Below are positions 13,272-15,388 of a stretch of 15,388 nucleotides of DNA, one piece after another. This stretch comes from Anaerolineaceae bacterium 46_22 (GTDB lineage Bacteria > Chloroflexota > Anaerolineae > Anaerolineales > Anaerolineaceae). A program made the translations under genes and the position numbers. The notes beneath the pieces are model-generated. The model searched no databases, was not told the DNA's origin, and worked only from the letters and a program-made list of their open reading frames with translations. The DNA lies in assembly GCA_001508595.1 (NCBI GenBank), contig LGHA01000013.1, forward strand, positions 1 to 15,388, written 5' to 3'. Every line of letters begins with the position of its first letter. Position 1 is the first letter of the stretch.

Positions 13272-14168
13272 ATGACACAAATTCTTAACGACATCTCCTT
13301 TTTAATTCAGCGATTTCGATGGACCGACCTTCTGGATATTGTCCTTGTAACAGCGGTCTTTTACATTCTCTTACTGCTGCTGAGGGATACTGAAGCCCTC
13401 GTCCTTTTACGCGGTGTGTTCTTTATCATCATATTGTTGGTGCTATTCACCAGCCTGGTAGATCTTCCTGCTTTCTCCTGGTTGATCAGCGCTGTCTTGC
13501 CTGCCCTTGTTTTTGCAATCCCTGTCATTTTCGCTCCTGAAATTCGGCGCGCACTGGAGCGTGTTGGCAGAGCCGGGAATGTAAACTTTCTTGCAAGGTC
13601 AAGAATCATATCTGAGGAACAATTCAAAGAGACCCTCAATGCCATCATTCAAGCCTCCGGACGACTTTCTGAACGTCATCATGGTGCATTAATTGTGATC
13701 CAGCGCATGCAAGGACTGGTTGAATATGCCGAGACGGGTGTCCCAATGCATGCTGTTGTCACGCCTGAATTATTATTACAAATTTTTTATCCAAATACGC
13801 CTTTACATGACGGCGCAGTCATTATTGTGAATAACGAAGTCCGGGCAGCATCCTGCGTTATGCCCCTCTCAGCCAGCGGCGTTTTAAACCGCTCACCTGA
13901 ACGAACAATGGGCTTGCGTCACCGCGCTGCCCTGGGAATTTCAGAAGTCAGTGACGCCATTGCTGTGGTCGTTTCTGAGGAAACCGGCAGCATCTCAATT
14001 GCCCATAATGGAAAAATGATCCGACGATTGAACATGGAAAGATTACAAAACACACTGCATGCTTTCTTCCAGCCAACGGAGTTTGAAGCTGGAAAGAGCT
14101 TGTGGGCTCGTTTATTAGCCCTCATCAACGTCAAAGAGCCACAAGAAAAACATGGGGGGCAGCCATGA
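13272..14168 (+). CDS. cdaA: Diadenylate cyclase, membrane-bound CdaA type
   Basis: Condenses two ATP into c-di-AMP, the messenger that controls potassium, osmotic state and cell-wall homeostasis. The 298-residue protein has three N-terminal membrane helices (about 20-37, 43-62, 68-88), a short coiled linker (about 89-120), then the DAC (DisA_N) domain. The two hallmark motifs are intact: PLHDGAVII (178-186, DGA) and MGLRHRAALG (213-222, RHR), and SEETGSIS at 235-242 also fits. It starts 21 bases after coaE with a poor ribosome site, suggesting coupling, and its TGA overlaps the ATG of the YbbR-repeat gene as ATGA. The CdaA-CdaR pair is the standard arrangement in Firmicutes and many other bacteria. 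Confidence 0.95.
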   Translation: MTQILNDISFLIQRFRWTDLLDIVLVTAVFYILLLLLRDTEALVLLRGVFFIIILLVLFTSLVDLPAFSWLISAVLPALVFAIPVIFAPEIRRALERVGRAGNVNFLARSRIISEEQFKETLNAIIQASGRLSERHHGALIVIQRMQGLVEYAETGVPMHAVVTPELLLQIFYPNTPLHDGAVIIVNNEVRAASCVMPLSASGVLNRSPERTMGLRHRAALGISEVSDAIAVVVSEETGSISIAHNGKMIRRLNMERLQNTLHAFFQPTEFEAGKSLWARLLALINVKEPQEKHGGQP

Positions 14169-15388
14169 AACAAACACGAAAGCTCATCAGCAATCTGCCA
14201 ACATTACTCACAGCCCTCGTTTTTGCGGTGGGTGTGTGGGTTTTTGCCGTTACCCAAGCGGACCCAACGGTCACACAAACTTATCCTCAGCCTATAGAAA
14301 TCGAGGTTATCGGCTTGGACCCATCACTGACCATTGTCAACGAAATTTCACAGCAGGTCAACCTGACCATTCGTGCGCCCTCATCGGTATTCGCGCAGTT
14401 ACAAAATGACCACAACTTGATCGATGTAACGCTGGATCTCTCCGGTCTTGAAGCCGGCGTCCATACCCTGACACCCCAGGTCAACATCAGCCTTTCACCC
14501 ACTGAGGTGGTTCGGATGAACCCCGGAACTGTGTTTGTTAAACTCGATTCAATCATTACCGAACAATTCCCAATCCAGGTGAATATGCTTGGCAATCCTG
14601 CCATTGGTTTTGATGTGGAAACACCAGCCTTAGCCCAGGATACCGTCATAATATCAGGACCAGAATCTGTCGTAAGTTCTGTCAGCAAAGTGATCACCGA
14701 GGTTAGTATTGTAGATGTCTCAGAGGATATCCAACGCACGGTGGACTTGATTGCGCTCGATGCCCAGGGAAATCAAATTGAAGAGCTTAGCATAACCCCC
14801 AGCAGCGTCCAGGTATCTATCCCGGTCACCCAGCGTCCCGGCTATCGCACAGTGGTGGTCAAAATCGTCACAAGTGGTCAAATCGAATCCGGATACCGGC
14901 TGACAAACATCTTCTCCAACCCACCAACGGTCACTATCTACTCTTCCAATCCCCAACTCGTGGAAAGCAACCCTGGATTTGTTGAGACAACACCGATCAA
15001 TCTCAATGGGGCGAACCAGGATATGGAAATCCGGGTATCCCTGAATCTACCTGAGGGAATCAACGTGGTCGGCAGTCAGAATATCACCGTACAGATTGGG
15101 ATCGATCCAATCGAAAGCAGCATCAGCTTTACCAATATCCCGGTGCAAATTGTGGGACTGGCAGCCGGATTAAATGCAACAGTTTCGCCAGAAAATGTCG
15201 ACGTCTTCCTTTCAGGACCAATTGACCTGCTTGATGATCTCAGTTTGGAAAATCTAGTTGTGATCATCAATCTCGAAGATAGAGAGCCCGGCACCTATAC
15301 CCTGGCACCCGAAATACAGTTGGAAAATGGCGATATTAACGTCGATGCCATCCTGCCAAATACTATTGAGGTGACCATATCTAACTGA
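14165..15388 (+). CDS. cdaR: YbbR-repeat protein, CdaA regulator CdaR
   Basis: A 407-residue membrane-anchored protein that binds and modulates the diadenylate cyclase encoded just upstream. One transmembrane helix (about 10-30) is followed by four extracytoplasmic YbbR beta-domains (about 43-130, 135-222, 230-318 and 322-406), each ending in a strand of the type TVFVKLD, SVQVSIPV, NITVQIGI or TIEVTIS. Although the frame is open further upstream, the start is taken at 14165: GGGGG lies five bases ahead, the ATG overlaps the cdaA stop as ATGA, and the next residues lead straight into the anchor. It ends with TGA at the last base of the window. In other bacteria glmM follows; that cannot be seen here. 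Confidence 0.93.
   Translation: MKQTRKLISNLPTLLTALVFAVGVWVFAVTQADPTVTQTYPQPIEIEVIGLDPSLTIVNEISQQVNLTIRAPSSVFAQLQNDHNLIDVTLDLSGLEAGVHTLTPQVNISLSPTEVVRMNPGTVFVKLDSIITEQFPIQVNMLGNPAIGFDVETPALAQDTVIISGPESVVSSVSKVITEVSIVDVSEDIQRTVDLIALDAQGNQIEELSITPSSVQVSIPVTQRPGYRTVVVKIVTSGQIESGYRLTNIFSNPPTVTIYSSNPQLVESNPGFVETTPINLNGANQDMEIRVSLNLPEGINVVGSQNITVQIGIDPIESSISFTNIPVQIVGLAAGLNATVSPENVDVFLSGPIDLLDDLSLENLVVIINLEDREPGTYTLAPEIQLENGDINVDAILPNTIEVTISN

Noticed and set aside
14102..14164. An upstream in-frame ATG giving cdaR 21 more residues
   Set aside because: It would lie deep inside cdaA, lacks a good ribosome site, and adds a hydrophilic stretch ahead of the anchor. The ATGA overlap start with GGGGG is far better.
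14287..14739. A 150-codon minus-strand open frame inside cdaR
   Set aside because: It overlaps the clear YbbR repeats of cdaR on the other strand and has no family features.
1..15388. tRNA or rRNA genes, CRISPR arrays, insertion sequences, attachment sites or replication origin
   Set aside because: I saw no cloverleaf with a T-loop, no regularly spaced repeats, no transposase and no DnaA-box cluster. The Xer-like gene is not flanked by any recognisable recombination site.

Overview
The window looks like a chromosomal segment of a Chloroflexota bacterium, most probably of the Anaerolineae type. The main clue is a large membrane protein of the DUF2298 / Chlor_Arch_YYY family, which is known mostly from Chloroflexi and archaea. 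The moderate GC content and the mix of housekeeping and cell-wall genes fit. This is inference from gene content; no rRNA or other phylogenetic marker is present. I see no tRNA, rRNA, CRISPR array, insertion sequence or prophage.

Left part (1-4423): the tail of an unrecognised plus-strand gene converges on gltX (glutamyl-tRNA synthetase, minus strand). A long imperfect palindrome of repetitive-element type lies between them. Upstream of gltX, on the same strand, is the 807-residue DUF2298 membrane protein. A 20-codon ORF precedes it and overlaps its start codon by ATGA.

Middle part (4433-10594): a divergent promoter region opens a plus-strand series with a cell-envelope flavour. It holds a membrane-anchored LysM/YkuD L,D-transpeptidase, a seven-helix sensor with a histidine-kinase-type ATPase domain but no visible phospho-accepting histidine box, an LCP-family wall-polymer ligase, and a XerC/D-like protein that has lost most catalytic residues, including the tyrosine. 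The last gene has the best sigma70-type promoter in the window and a terminator-like hairpin just inside its coding region.

Right part (10634-15388): tilS (minus) converges on the Xer-like gene and diverges from a tight plus-strand operon coaE-cdaA-cdaR. CoaE (dephospho-CoA kinase) carries an extra C-terminal domain of about 165 residues. CdaA makes c-di-AMP, and CdaR is its YbbR-repeat membrane partner; the two genes overlap by ATGA. The window ends exactly at the cdaR stop codon.

Taken together, the genes cover translation fidelity (gltX, tilS), CoA supply (coaE), envelope assembly (L,D-transpeptidase, LCP) and second-messenger control of envelope and osmotic state (cdaA/cdaR). Nothing forms an obvious defence or mobile system. 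The points worth a second look are the catalytically dead recombinase, the H-box-less kinase-like sensor, the CoaE extension, the uORF-DUF2298 arrangement and several -10 elements lying almost on start codons.
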